DNA from: Rhizobium leguminosarum bv. trifolii WSM2297
Lineage (GTDB): Bacteria > Pseudomonadota > Alphaproteobacteria > Rhizobiales > Rhizobiaceae
NCBI RefSeq assembly: GCF_000271845.1
Contig: NZ_JH719395.1
Location: forward strand, 4,674,310-4,719,808
Direction of reading: 5' to 3'
Length of the DNA: 45,499 bases
A program made the translations under genes and the position numbers. Under the pieces are notes generated by a model. That model had not been told where the DNA came from, ran no database searches, and saw nothing but the letters and a program-made list of their open reading frames with translations. Shown here piece by piece: positions 25,089 to 33,536 of this stretch (positions are counted from its first letter, which is position 1; each line of letters starts with the position of its first letter).

Positions 25089-25310
25089 ATGAAGCTGTCA
25101 GCTCTTGTTCGACCGGCAGCAGCCGTCGCGCTGCTATTTGCCTTCACACCCACCGACGTCACCGCCAAGGGCAACCACAGAAGCTGTGCAGAGCTGCAGG
25201 CGATGATGGATCACGGTCTGACCGGCGGAAAACATGCCGGAGATGGGCCCGAAAGGAGGGCCAAGATCGAACGGAAGATGAGGAAGAAGGGCTGCTCGAC
25301 GAGACTATAA
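25089..25310 (+). CDS. Small secreted basic protein
   Basis: 73 residues with a signal peptide (hydrophobic LVRPAAAVALLFAF, cleavage after VTA). The mature part is about 48 residues, charged, with two cysteines (SCAELQ and KGCSTRL) that could pair. ATG 25089 has a strong AGGAG upstream; longer in-frame starts are not supported. It is transcribed away from the secreted repeat operon. No family recognised. The 274 bases after it (25311-25584) show no gene or clear structure. Confidence 0.6.
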   Translation: MKLSALVRPAAAVALLFAFTPTDVTAKGNHRSCAELQAMMDHGLTGGKHAGDGPERRAKIERKMRKKGCSTRL

Positions 25311-25584
25311 GTCGCCTACGAGAGCCGGCGGCGGATGCCGTCTGGCGGCCGACCCTGTTGCAGAAGCCGAAGGCAATTCGACCGGGACGTGCGCAACAGC
25401 CTGTTAGCTCAAGCTAGGCGGGCGCGCGATCGATGAAATCCACATGATCACCGGCTTATCACCGTTCCAGGACTATCCTTGGCATTCTCCTGCACTAGAT
25501 GGCGCTCGGGGAAGAGGATGCCACCGCCGCTATTGGGGATGAGGAGACGCGGCACGCCAAGGAACGGACCGAGAGGAAGACTGC

Positions 25585-26016
25585 ATGACGATCGAGGACA
25601 TCATCGAAACCCTTGAGAAGACGGATATGCCCGACAGCCGGATCGACGCCTTCATCACCTGTGCCTTTCTGTTGAAGCAATTCCGGCCGGCTGAACCAAC
25701 TGATTTCGACGGTCCCCACGACTACCTGCCGAGCAGCATCAAGTCGCAGCACGGCTTCCTGATGGCGCGGCCCTTCACTCACGACGTCAATCAAGCCATC
25801 GATCTATGCCGGGAAATCCGGCCGGATGCAGTCTGGCAGCTTGCCCGCGGCCGCCAGACGCCGGACGAGCGGCTTTACGGCGCGCAATTGCGCGAAATCG
25901 AGGAAGGCGAAAGCGTGCTCGGTGAAGCCGAGAGCAATCACGCCGCACTGGCGCTCACTCTCGCGGCGCTGCGCGCCCATGTCAGGCAGGAAGATGAAAA
26001 GAGAGCGGGCGTCTAA
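25585..26016 (+). CDS. Conserved hypothetical protein
   Basis: 143 residues, no signal peptide or membrane segment. ATG 25585 follows GAGGAAG. The N-terminal half is helical, with an alpha/beta pattern around DFDGPHDYLPSSIKSQHG; the C-terminal third (QLREIEEGESVLGEAESNHAALALTLAALRAHV) is a long helix. No catalytic motif was seen. Convergent with the ArsR-type gene downstream, 12 bases away. Confidence 0.6.
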   Translation: MTIEDIIETLEKTDMPDSRIDAFITCAFLLKQFRPAEPTDFDGPHDYLPSSIKSQHGFLMARPFTHDVNQAIDLCREIRPDAVWQLARGRQTPDERLYGAQLREIEEGESVLGEAESNHAALALTLAALRAHVRQEDEKRAGV

Positions 26017-26028
26017 GCCAGCCGGAAC

Positions 26029-26715
26029 CTACGCATCAACCGGAAACAGCTTCAGAAACTGCCGGTCGCCTTCCGGCGAGAAGAGGATCGAGCGGCTTTC
26101 GGCGGAGCGCCGGGCCCAGCCCTTGTCGAGGAAGCTTGACAGCAGCGCCTTGCCGAGACTGCCGGCAAGATGGGCGCGTCTTTCGCTCCAGTCGAGGCAG
26201 GAACGGCAGAGCGGACGGCGTGAGGATCTGAGACCGCCGACATCGATGCCGATGCATTTGAGATCGCTTTCGCCCTTTTCGGTCAGCGCCAGTCCTTCTC
26301 CGACCGCGTCGATCGAGCCTGAAGCAATCAGGCTGTCGAGCATGCGCACGCCGTAATCGCCGGCCAGATGATCGTAGCAGATGCGCGCCTTGCGCAGCGC
26401 CGGCTCTTTCGGCCCCGGCCGGTGGCGCAGATGCCCGCGCCCGGCGGCAAAGCCCATCATGCTTTCGATCAGCCGGGCGACGGCCTCGTCGGCCAGCGTG
26501 AAATATCGGTGGCGCCCCTGCTTGCGCTGGGTCAGCAGCCCACCGGCTTCGAGCTTGGCCAGATGGGTGCTCGCCGTCTGCACGGTGATGCCGCCGACGC
26601 CGGCAAGCTCGGTCGCCGTCAGCGCCCGGCCGCCGGTCAGCGCCGCCAGCATATTGGCCCGCGCCGGATCGCCGATCAGCGCGCCGATCTGGGCAATGTC
26701 AGGTCCTTCCTTCAT
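26029..26715 (-). CDS. ArsR-family winged helix regulator
   Basis: 228 residues. The winged helix-turn-helix (IGDPARANMLAALTGGRALT, ATELAGVGGITVQTASTHLAKL, QRKQGRHRYFTL) is followed by a longer C-terminal domain with GIDVGGLRSSRRPLCRSCLD and DWSERRAHLAGSLG, a pattern shared by a branch of larger ArsR-like regulators. The metal-site cysteines of classical ArsR/SmtB are absent from the recognition helix, so a small-molecule signal is more likely than metal; the CRSC pair in the C-terminal part might bind metal. It is divergent from the NIPSNAP/ABM pair (70-base gap), which it probably represses. Start 26715 has no clear ribosome binding site. Confidence 0.8.
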   Translation of the reverse strand: MKEGPDIAQIGALIGDPARANMLAALTGGRALTATELAGVGGITVQTASTHLAKLEAGGLLTQRKQGRHRYFTLADEAVARLIESMMGFAAGRGHLRHRPGPKEPALRKARICYDHLAGDYGVRMLDSLIASGSIDAVGEGLALTEKGESDLKCIGIDVGGLRSSRRPLCRSCLDWSERRAHLAGSLGKALLSSFLDKGWARRSAESRSILFSPEGDRQFLKLFPVDA

Positions 26716-26785
26716 AGTTCGATCGTAACCGAAGCATCGCCGTCCGGCAATGTGCGAAAACGGGGAAGCACAAAAGGAGAAACCG

Positions 26786-27115
26786 ATGATCACCTGCTTC
26801 ATCCGCTACGAAATCGACCCCTTCAAGAAAGAGGCCTTCGCCGAATATGCCCGCAACTGGGGCCAGGCAATTCCCCGGAACGGCGCCGATCTGATTGGCT
26901 ATTTCGGCCCGCACGAGGGATCGGCGACGACAGCCTACGGCGTCTACAACATCGAAAGCCTTGCCGCCTACGAGGCCTATCGCGCCAGGCTGGCGGCCGA
27001 CCCGCTCGGCCGCGACAATTATGAATATGCCAGACGCGAGTGCTTCATCCTGAAGGAGGATCGCATCTTCCTGAAAAACGTCTCCGCCCCTCACGCAAAG
27101 CTGGTGCTGCCATGA
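26786..27115 (+). CDS. NIPSNAP-family protein
   Basis: 109 residues: MITCFIRYEIDPFKKEAFAE at the N-terminus and the FGPHEGSATTAYGVYNIESL and ARLAADPLGRDNY segments fit the NIPSNAP fold (dimeric alpha-beta barrel). ATG 26786 follows AAAGGAGAAA. The stop overlaps the start of the ABM protein by ATGA. Members often act with monooxygenases in small-molecule turnover, but the reaction here is unknown. Confidence 0.8.
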   Translation: MITCFIRYEIDPFKKEAFAEYARNWGQAIPRNGADLIGYFGPHEGSATTAYGVYNIESLAAYEAYRARLAADPLGRDNYEYARRECFILKEDRIFLKNVSAPHAKLVLP

Positions 27116-27462
27116 TCGCCGTCATTTTCGAAGTCGTGCCCTATATGGGCGAACGTCATAAATATCTCGATCTCGCCGGCGAATTGCGTAGCGAACTCGA
27201 AAAGATCGACGGCTTCATCTCGATCGAGCGTTTCGAGAGCCTGACGACCCGCGGCAAGCTGCTGTCGCTCTCCTTCTTCCGCGACGAGGAAGCGGTGAAG
27301 GAATGGCGCAACCTCGAGGCTCACAGGGCCGCCCAGCAAGCCGGCCGCGGCGGCATCTTCGCCGATTATCGCCTGCGCATCGCCAGTGTCGTGCGCGATT
27401 ACGGCATGTTCGAACGCGACGAGGCGCCGGCTGATAGCCGCAATTTTCATGATGCCGCGTGA
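27112..27462 (+). CDS. Antibiotic biosynthesis monooxygenase (ABM) domain protein
   Basis: 116 residues: MIAVIFEVVPYMGERHKYLD, a helix to EKIDGFISIERFES and the SLSFFRDEEAVKEWRNLEAHRAAQQAG segment (with the typical AH pair) match the ABM ferredoxin-like fold. Such proteins oxygenate or degrade aromatic or heme-like substrates without cofactor, or merely bind them. It is coupled to the NIPSNAP protein by a four-base overlap, and the C-terminal 20 residues are a disordered tail. Confidence 0.8.
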   Translation: MIAVIFEVVPYMGERHKYLDLAGELRSELEKIDGFISIERFESLTTRGKLLSLSFFRDEEAVKEWRNLEAHRAAQQAGRGGIFADYRLRIASVVRDYGMFERDEAPADSRNFHDAA

Positions 27463-27570
27463 TGTCTTTTGGCAGCGGCGGCCGAATAAAATCCCGAAAT
27501 CGGCCACCGCTTCAGGCTTTGGTAACTAAGTTGCGTAACCATAACGGAGAGTTAAGCGTCAAGCGTATGA

Positions 27571-28737
<1,167 letters not shown>

Positions 28738-28752
28738 GCAGCACCTTAGACG

Positions 28753-28800
28753 GAGCATGATGTCGTCCGAAAACCGCTTACACTTTTCGGCATCATGCTC
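28753..28800. repeat. 48-bp palindromic repeat (family C), copy 1
   Basis: GAGCATGATG (28753-28762) is the exact complement of CATCATGCTC (28791-28800), with an inner pair CCGAAAA / TTTTCGG. A near-identical 49-bp copy is at 43924-43972. Found after ccrM. It is a mobile or amplified palindrome of unknown role. Confidence 0.8.
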
Positions 28801-28855
28801 TGGCAGATCGAAATACCTTCTTCCGGTTTCCTCCAGTTGCGGAAGAAGGCCAAGG

Positions 28856-28885
28856 CGCCCGAGGCTTAAACCTCGGGCGTCTTCT
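28856..28885 (+). terminator. Intrinsic terminator after ccrM
   Basis: CGCCCGAGG (28856-28864) and CCTCGGGCG (28871-28879) form a 9-bp stem around CTTAAA, followed by TCTTCTATTTC. The T content after the stem is moderate. Confidence 0.65.
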
Positions 28886-28902
28886 ATTTCTGAGGTGCTG
28901 TT

Positions 28903-29268
28903 TCAGAAATCCTTGTAGTCGGTGACCTCGACGCGGGTGATGCGGCCTTCCGCATCGAAGGTGATCGTCTCCTCGCCCTCGCGGATCAGCGGCTTGCCGG
29001 TCTGGCTGTGGGTGGCGCGAAGCGACCAGACCGCCCGGCCGGAAAGCGGCGTCAGGTTTTCGACAAGCGAATTATCCGCCGTCTGATCGGGATAGTCGTC
29101 GAAATATTTCCGGAAGGCGGCCATGATCTCCGCGCGGCCGGAAAGACTGCCGACGCCATTCGAGACATAGGTGGCGTCTTCGGCGAAATAGCCCTCGATC
29201 GCTGAGAAATCGAGGGCGTTGATCGCGGCGTGAAAGCGTTCGATTTCTTCTGCCGGGTCGAAAGCCAT
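28903..29268 (-). CDS. NTF2-like / SnoaL-like protein
   Basis: 121 residues. The order is an N-terminal helix (AEEIERFHAAINALDFSAIEG), YFAEDATYVSNGVGS, a helix with GRAEIMAAFRKYFDDYPD, then three strands (AVWSLRATHS, GEETITFDAEGRITRVEVTD). This is the cone-shaped NTF2 fold, with a pocket used as a polyketide cyclase, isomerase or binding domain. No catalytic Asp-His pair can be assigned. The gene lies four bases after the HAD stop, so it is the third gene of the mutY operon. Confidence 0.75.
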   Translation of the reverse strand: MAFDPAEEIERFHAAINALDFSAIEGYFAEDATYVSNGVGSLSGRAEIMAAFRKYFDDYPDQTADNSLVENLTPLSGRAVWSLRATHSQTGKPLIREGEETITFDAEGRITRVEVTDYKDF

Positions 29269-29272
29269 GGTC

Positions 29273-29893
29273 TCAGACTTTCAATCCGTAAGCGGCGAGA
29301 TCGCTGCGCAGCTTGTCGGCGCCCGAAAACAGCACCGCATTCCAGCCGAAAGCTTTGGCGCCTTCGACATTGACCGGCGCGTCATCAATGAAGATCGTCG
29401 CCTTGGGATCGAGGCCGAAGGTGTTGGTATGGCTCTCGTAGATCGCCAGATCCGGCTTGATCAGGCCGACATCGCCGGAAACGGTGACGCCGCGCGGTTT
29501 GGTCAGGAACGGGAAGCGCCCTTGCGCCTCGCGAAAAGTGTCGGAGGCGAAATTGGTCAGCATCGTCACGTCGCGGCCTTCGGCAATCAGCCCTTCCATG
29601 ATCGCGACGCTGTCCTCATAGGCGTGCGGCACCATCTCGTGCCAATATTTGCGGAAGGCGCGGATATGCTCCTCACGTGCCGGGTGCTCAGCGATCAGCA
29701 GCGCTTCGGCTTCCGCCCATGTGCGGCCGCGGTCCTGCTCGACGTTCCAGTCATGGGTGCAGATATTGGCGAAAAACCAGTTGCGCTCGCTCTCGTCGGG
29801 GATGAGCCGGCTGAAAGGAAGATGCGGATCGTAATGAATAAGAACTTTGCCGATATCGAAAACGATATGCTTTATGTCGGTGGTCATGGTCAT
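29273..29893 (-). CDS. HAD-superfamily hydrolase, YihX-like
   Basis: 206 residues. Motif I is FDIGKVLIHYD: D13 is the nucleophile but the second acidic residue (two after D13) is Gly, as in YihX-type phosphatases with a GNV/GKV turn, so catalysis may differ from classical HAD enzymes. Motif II is MLTNFAS (T113 region), motif III lysine lies in GLIKPDLAIYE, motif IV FIDDAPVNVEGA. It overlaps the mutY stop by ATGA, suggesting co-expression with DNA repair; a nucleotide-cleaning role is possible but not shown. Confidence 0.82.
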   Translation of the reverse strand: MTMTTDIKHIVFDIGKVLIHYDPHLPFSRLIPDESERNWFFANICTHDWNVEQDRGRTWAEAEALLIAEHPAREEHIRAFRKYWHEMVPHAYEDSVAIMEGLIAEGRDVTMLTNFASDTFREAQGRFPFLTKPRGVTVSGDVGLIKPDLAIYESHTNTFGLDPKATIFIDDAPVNVEGAKAFGWNAVLFSGADKLRSDLAAYGLKV

Positions 29894-30990
29894 CCCTTGG
29901 ACGTTTTGAACGCGAGTGGAATAGCCGCTGCGATCGCTTTTTTCATGATGGTCGGCAAGGCCTGCGCTTCAAGATTTGTAACCGGCTCCCACCATCCGTC
30001 ATTGGCGCCGCCATTCGTCTTCGGCTTGGCGGCGATCGCCGTCCGCCAGATCGAAAGCCTGAGCTCGAAATGGGTGAAGACATGGATGACGGTGCCGCTG
30101 GCCTGCCATGCCGCCTCGAAGGGTGCTGCCGAGACGGAAGTCTCGCCGTCGATACGCGCCGTCCAACCTGTCGTCGGCACCTCGGTCATGCCGCCGAGCA
30201 GGCCGCTTTCGGCGCGCCGCCTCAGCAGGATCTCGCCATCGCCGGTCACGGCGATGAAGGCGGCGCCGTGGCGCACCGGCTTTTCCTTCTTTGCCGCCTT
30301 GACCGGGAAGAGCTCGGGATCGGAAAATTTCAGCGCCTCGCAGGCGCCGCGAAACGGACAGAGCGAACAGGCCGGCCGCTTCGGCGTGCAGATCGTCGCC
30401 CCGAGATCCATCATCGCCTGGGCGAAATCGCCGGGCCGGGCCGCAGGCGTCAGCAGCGCCACCTTTTCCCTCATCAGCGGTTTTGCCGCAGGAAGCGGTG
30501 TGTCGATCGCGTAAAGCCTGGAGATCACCCGCTCGACATTGCCGTCCATCACGGCCGCCGGCCGGTTGAAGGCGATGGCGGCGACGGCGGCTGCCGTATA
30601 ATCGCCGATGCCGGGCAGCGATTTGAGACCTTCTTCGGTATCGGGAAAGACGCCGCCATGTTCGCGCGCCACCGCTTCGGCGCATTTCTTCAGGTTGCGG
30701 GCGCGGGCGTAATAGCCAAGCCCGGCCCAGGCGGCCATGACAGCCTCGTTCTCGGCCGCGGCAAGATCGCTCACCCTTGGCCAGCGCTGCAGAAACTTGG
30801 CGAAATAGGGTTTGACCGCCTGCACCGTCGTCTGCTGCAGCATCACCTCGGAAAGCCAGACATGATAGGGATCGGGTTTGATGCCGCTGGCCGCCATGCC
30901 GGGCGAGACACGCCAGGGCAGGTCGCGGTGATGGCGGTCGTACCAGTCGAGAAGGGGTTTTGCGAAGGGCGTGTCGAGGGTGATCGTCAT
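29890..30990 (-). CDS. mutY: A/G-specific adenine glycosylase MutY
   Basis: 366 residues. It removes adenine opposite 8-oxoguanine. The catalytic glutamate is E48 in LSEVMLQQTT; the helix-hairpin-helix is LPGIGDYTAAA (125-135) and the catalytic Asp is D149 in VMDGNVERV. The iron-sulfur cluster ligands are C201, C208, C211 and C217 (C-x6-C-x2-C-x5-C). The C-terminal NUDIX-like domain (about 235-366) recognises 8-oxoG. ATG 30990 was chosen because the family starts close to FAKPLLDWYDRHHRDLPWR; the ribosome binding site is weak. Divergent from the dciA-like gene, with which it shares a promoter region. Confidence 0.93.
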   Translation of the reverse strand: MTITLDTPFAKPLLDWYDRHHRDLPWRVSPGMAASGIKPDPYHVWLSEVMLQQTTVQAVKPYFAKFLQRWPRVSDLAAAENEAVMAAWAGLGYYARARNLKKCAEAVAREHGGVFPDTEEGLKSLPGIGDYTAAAVAAIAFNRPAAVMDGNVERVISRLYAIDTPLPAAKPLMREKVALLTPAARPGDFAQAMMDLGATICTPKRPACSLCPFRGACEALKFSDPELFPVKAAKKEKPVRHGAAFIAVTGDGEILLRRRAESGLLGGMTEVPTTGWTARIDGETSVSAAPFEAAWQASGTVIHVFTHFELRLSIWRTAIAAKPKTNGGANDGWWEPVTNLEAQALPTIMKKAIAAAIPLAFKTSKG

Positions 30991-31075
30991 GATTTGCCGC
31001 GATGGGGGAGGTGGCCTATACTTGGCGAAGCAATGCCCTGCGATCAAGTCGTTCGCGGGGCGTCCAAGGGTTTCG

Positions 31076-31573
31076 ATGAGTTATCCACGTAAAGGTGCAA
31101 AGCAGATTTCCGAGCTGGCCAACGGCCTGATCGATCCCGTCCTTGCGCGCCGCGCCGGCATCAACACGGCTCTGCTCGGCTCCTGGAGTGAAATCGCCGG
31201 CGAGGATTTTGCCGATTGCACCCGGCCGGAAAAGATCGCCTGGGCCCGCGGCGGCGGCGATGACGGCGGCTTCCGCCCCGGCGTGCTGACGATTGCCTGC
31301 GAAGGCGCCCGCGCGCTTTTCCTCACCCATGCGCAGGGCGAACTCATCCAGCGCATCAACAGCTTCTTCGGCTTTGCCGCCGTCCACCAGATCCGCATCG
31401 TCCAGAAGCCGGTCTCCAACCCCGCCCGCCGCTCCCGCACCCCTCCGCCGCTGAAGGGCGAAGCCGCCCGCAAGCTCGAAGGCATGATGGAGGGGATCGA
31501 GGGCGACAAGCTGCGCCAGGCGATCCAGCGCTTGGGGACGGCGGTGATGGGCAAGCGGGGGAGTGGGCGCTAG
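31076..31573 (+). CDS. dciA: DciA-family (DUF721) protein
   Basis: 165 residues. The N-terminal half holds the DUF721 module (GLIDPVLARRAGINTALLGSW, then SEIAGEDFADCTRPEKI and VLTIACEGARALFLTHAQ), the domain of the replicative-helicase loader/activator DciA. The rest is a flexible, proline- and lysine-rich tail, then a helix (GEAARKLEGMMEGIEGDKLR). ATG 31076 follows AAGGG. It sits in the conserved order mutY, dciA, dsbA-like, smc. A direct role in helicase loading is inferred from the family, not from this sequence. Confidence 0.82.
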   Translation: MSYPRKGAKQISELANGLIDPVLARRAGINTALLGSWSEIAGEDFADCTRPEKIAWARGGGDDGGFRPGVLTIACEGARALFLTHAQGELIQRINSFFGFAAVHQIRIVQKPVSNPARRSRTPPPLKGEAARKLEGMMEGIEGDKLRQAIQRLGTAVMGKRGSGR

Positions 31574-31617
31574 CGCGGGTTCTCCCAATCCATGTGGCAT
31601 CCGTCAGCCCGAGCCAT

Positions 31618-31760
31618 GAATCCCAGGCTCAGGGCCTGGGATGACGGAGATTGAGGATCGCGAGAGGCTGGAGGCACGCCAATAGCGCCCGACTCTGCAC
31701 CGTCGCTGTGTTCGCAGAAGCAATCCCGCCCTCCGTCGTGCTCGGGCTTGACCCGAGCAT
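31618..31760. repeat. Palindromic intergenic repeat (family A), copy 2 (rearranged)
   Basis: ATCCCAGGC / GCCTGGGAT (31620-31642) and GCTCGGG / CCCGAGC (31740-31758) are the same two hairpins as in the copy at 158-250, but spaced about 100 bases apart and pointing outward. It lies between dciA and the toxin-antitoxin genes. Confidence 0.6.
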
Positions 31761-31845
31761 CCATTCACAAGCACTCTGCTTCCATCAGAGCCTCTCCCAA
31801 ATAAGCATGCATATCCGAGAGGCTATGGTGACCGAATGCTTCGGA

Positions 31846-31863
31846 TGCTTTATTTGTATAGCA
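31846..31863. promoter_or_regulatory. Candidate antitoxin operator
   Basis: TGCT-T-TA-TTTG-TA-T-AGCA is an imperfect 18-bp palindrome, 15 bases before the antitoxin start and next to its ribosome binding site, in an AT-rich stretch. Ribbon-helix-helix antitoxins usually bind such sites to repress their own operon. Confidence 0.45.
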
Positions 31864-31878
31864 GACAGGAGAAAAATC

Positions 31879-32103
31879 ATGCTGGCCTTGCGGTTGCCGC
31901 CGGAAATTGAAGCGCGGCTCGATGAACTTGCCAAGCGCACGGGCCGAAGCAAGAGCTTCTACGCGCGTCAAGCGATCCTCGAACATCTCGATGATCTCGA
32001 AGACATCTATCTCGCCGAAAAGCGCCTCGAAGAGCTTCGCCGAGGTGAGAGCGACACCGTGTCACTGGCCGAGCTGATGGCGCGTCATGGTTTGGAGAAT
32101 TGA
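31879..32103 (+). CDS. RelB-like ribbon-helix-helix antitoxin
   Basis: 74 residues. The N-terminal MLALRLPPEIEARLDELAKR and TGRSKSFYARQAILEHL are a ribbon-helix-helix domain (strand then two helices); the rest (LEDIYLAEKRLEELRRGE) is helical and binds the toxin. ATG 31879 follows AGGAG. It overlaps the toxin start by 17 bases. Neutralises the toxin and, with it, represses transcription. RelB, ParD and CopG-like names are all defensible. Confidence 0.82.
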   Translation: MLALRLPPEIEARLDELAKRTGRSKSFYARQAILEHLDDLEDIYLAEKRLEELRRGESDTVSLAELMARHGLEN

Positions 32104-32356
32104 GTTTCAGCGAGCGGCCGAACGCGAACTTGAAAAGCTCGGACATGAAGGCGCCCGCCGGATCTTGCGATTTCTCAATGATCGCGTTGCCAGACTGGAT
32201 GATCCCCGATCCATCGGAGAAGCTCTCAAGGGATCCGAACTCGGGGATTTCTGGAAATATCGCATCGACGACTATCGAGTGATCGCAAGCATCGATGACG
32301 GGGCGGTCCAAATCCTCATCATGAGGGTGGGCAACCGCAGGGATGTCTACCGATGA
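32087..32356 (+). CDS. RelE/ParE-family toxin
   Basis: 89 residues with the RelE fold: MVWRIEFQRAAERELEKLG, the central RILRFLNDRVARL, SELGDFWKYRIDDYRVIASI and the C-terminal VGNRRDVYR. The GDFWKYR-IDDYR-RVGNRRDVY pattern is typical of the RelE/ParE superfamily; RelE acts as a ribosome-dependent mRNA interferase, ParE on gyrase, and sequence alone does not separate them here. The start codon lies inside the antitoxin gene. It is complete and likely functional. Confidence 0.85.
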   Translation: MVWRIEFQRAAERELEKLGHEGARRILRFLNDRVARLDDPRSIGEALKGSELGDFWKYRIDDYRVIASIDDGAVQILIMRVGNRRDVYR

Positions 32357-32507
32357 AATCGACAAACGGCCAATCGCGCAATTTTGTCTGGCGGTCCCAT
32401 CACGGTCACAATTCTTTGAAGGAAGTTGGTGATCCGTGGCTTGTGAGCGGCCGCCAGCCGTTATATCGCACAGTCATGCCGTCACTCTCATTGCTTATGG
32501 GGAACCC

Positions 32508-33284
32508 ATGCAGATGTCCGAAATGCAACTGACGAAACGCCGCCTCCTGGGTGGGATCGCCATCGCCGCAGCTGCCGCAGCGCTTGCCGCCTGCAACGAC
32601 AGCAAGGATGCTGCCGATGCTTCGTCCTCCGGCAAGACCATGGCCGACGGCACCAATGTCGATACCATGCAGACGGCGGCGACGTCGGCGACCGAAATGC
32701 CGCAATCCGACGGCGATGTCGACATGGCCGAAGTGCTGAAGCCGGGTACGCTGCCGGAGATGGCGCTTGGTAAGGCCGACGCTCCGGTGAAAATCGTCGA
32801 ATACATGTCGATGACCTGCCCGCATTGCGCCCATTTCCACAACACCACCTTCGACGCCATCAAGCAGAAATACGTCGATGCCGGCAAGGTGCAGTTCATC
32901 ATCCGCGAATTCCCCTTCGATCCGCGCGCTGCCGCTGCCTTCATGCTCGCCCGCTGCAGCGCTTCCAATCCGGAGCAGTTGAGCACGCCGGAGCAGTATT
33001 TCCCGATGGTATCGATGCTGTTCAAGCAGCAGCAGGTCTGGGCTGCCGCCGATGATGGCCGTGCCGCACTGCTGCAGATGTCGAAGCTTGCCGGATTTAC
33101 TGAGGATAGCTTCACGAAATGCTTGACGAACCAGAAGCTTCTGGATGAAGTGAACGCCACGCGGGAAAGAGGTTCCAAGGATTTCGGCGTCAACGCCACG
33201 CCGACGTTCCTCATCAATGGCAAGCGCTACTCTGGAGACATGCCGGTTGAAACCTTGTCGGCGCTCATCGACAGCCTCATCTGA
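32508..33284 (+). CDS. DsbA-family thiol-disulfide oxidoreductase, predicted lipoprotein
   Basis: 258 residues. The thioredoxin-like domain carries the active site CPHC (C104, C107) in YMSMTCPHCAHFH, and the cis-proline is in NATPTFLING. The N-terminus has a twin-arginine-like TKRRLLGG followed by an alanine-rich hydrophobic run and a lipobox LAAC (C29), then a 60-residue Ser/Asp/Ala/Thr linker. So it may be membrane-anchored in the periplasm, unlike the soluble E. coli DsbA. ATG 32508 follows GGGGAA. It is next to smc in many alphaproteobacteria. A DsbC-like isomerase role is less likely because no dimerisation domain is seen. Confidence 0.88.
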   Translation: MQMSEMQLTKRRLLGGIAIAAAAAALAACNDSKDAADASSSGKTMADGTNVDTMQTAATSATEMPQSDGDVDMAEVLKPGTLPEMALGKADAPVKIVEYMSMTCPHCAHFHNTTFDAIKQKYVDAGKVQFIIREFPFDPRAAAAFMLARCSASNPEQLSTPEQYFPMVSMLFKQQQVWAAADDGRAALLQMSKLAGFTEDSFTKCLTNQKLLDEVNATRERGSKDFGVNATPTFLINGKRYSGDMPVETLSALIDSLI

Positions 33285-33304
33285 ACCGGATCGTTCCGAC
33301 ACGA

Positions 33305-33340
33305 CGGGCGACGGCGAAAGCCGTGCGCCCGTTTTTTATT
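33305..33340 (+). terminator. Intrinsic terminator after the DsbA-like gene
   Basis: CGGGCGACGGC (33305-33315) pairs with GCCGTGCGCCCG (33320-33331) around GAAA, allowing a small bulge, and TTTTTTATTTT follows at once. This is a classical rho-independent terminator. Confidence 0.85.
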
Positions 33341-33363
33341 TTCAGCGCAGTTTGCGGGTGTGG

Positions 33364-33513
33364 CCCCCTCATCCGCCCTACGGGCACCCGGGGTCGAGCC
33401 GCAGGTCTCGACCCGTCCTTCGGACCCCCGCTGGGGAGAAGAGGGAATCGAGACGTTGCGGCACGTCCCCTTCGCCCCAGCGGGGAGAAGGTGCCGGCAG
33501 GCGGATGAGGGGG
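33364..33513. repeat. 150-bp element with 14-bp perfect terminal inverted repeats (family B)
   Basis: CCCCCTCATCCGCC (33364-33377) and GGCGGATGAGGGGG (33500-33513) are exact complements; inside are smaller repeats (CGAGCCGCAGGTCTCG). Partial or degenerate copies are at 95-117 and 37061-37221. The smc start codon is 24 bases after its right end, so the element probably lies in or forms the smc leader. Confidence 0.75.
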
Positions 33514-33536
33514 CTTCCTGCCGTGGATATTTCTGC

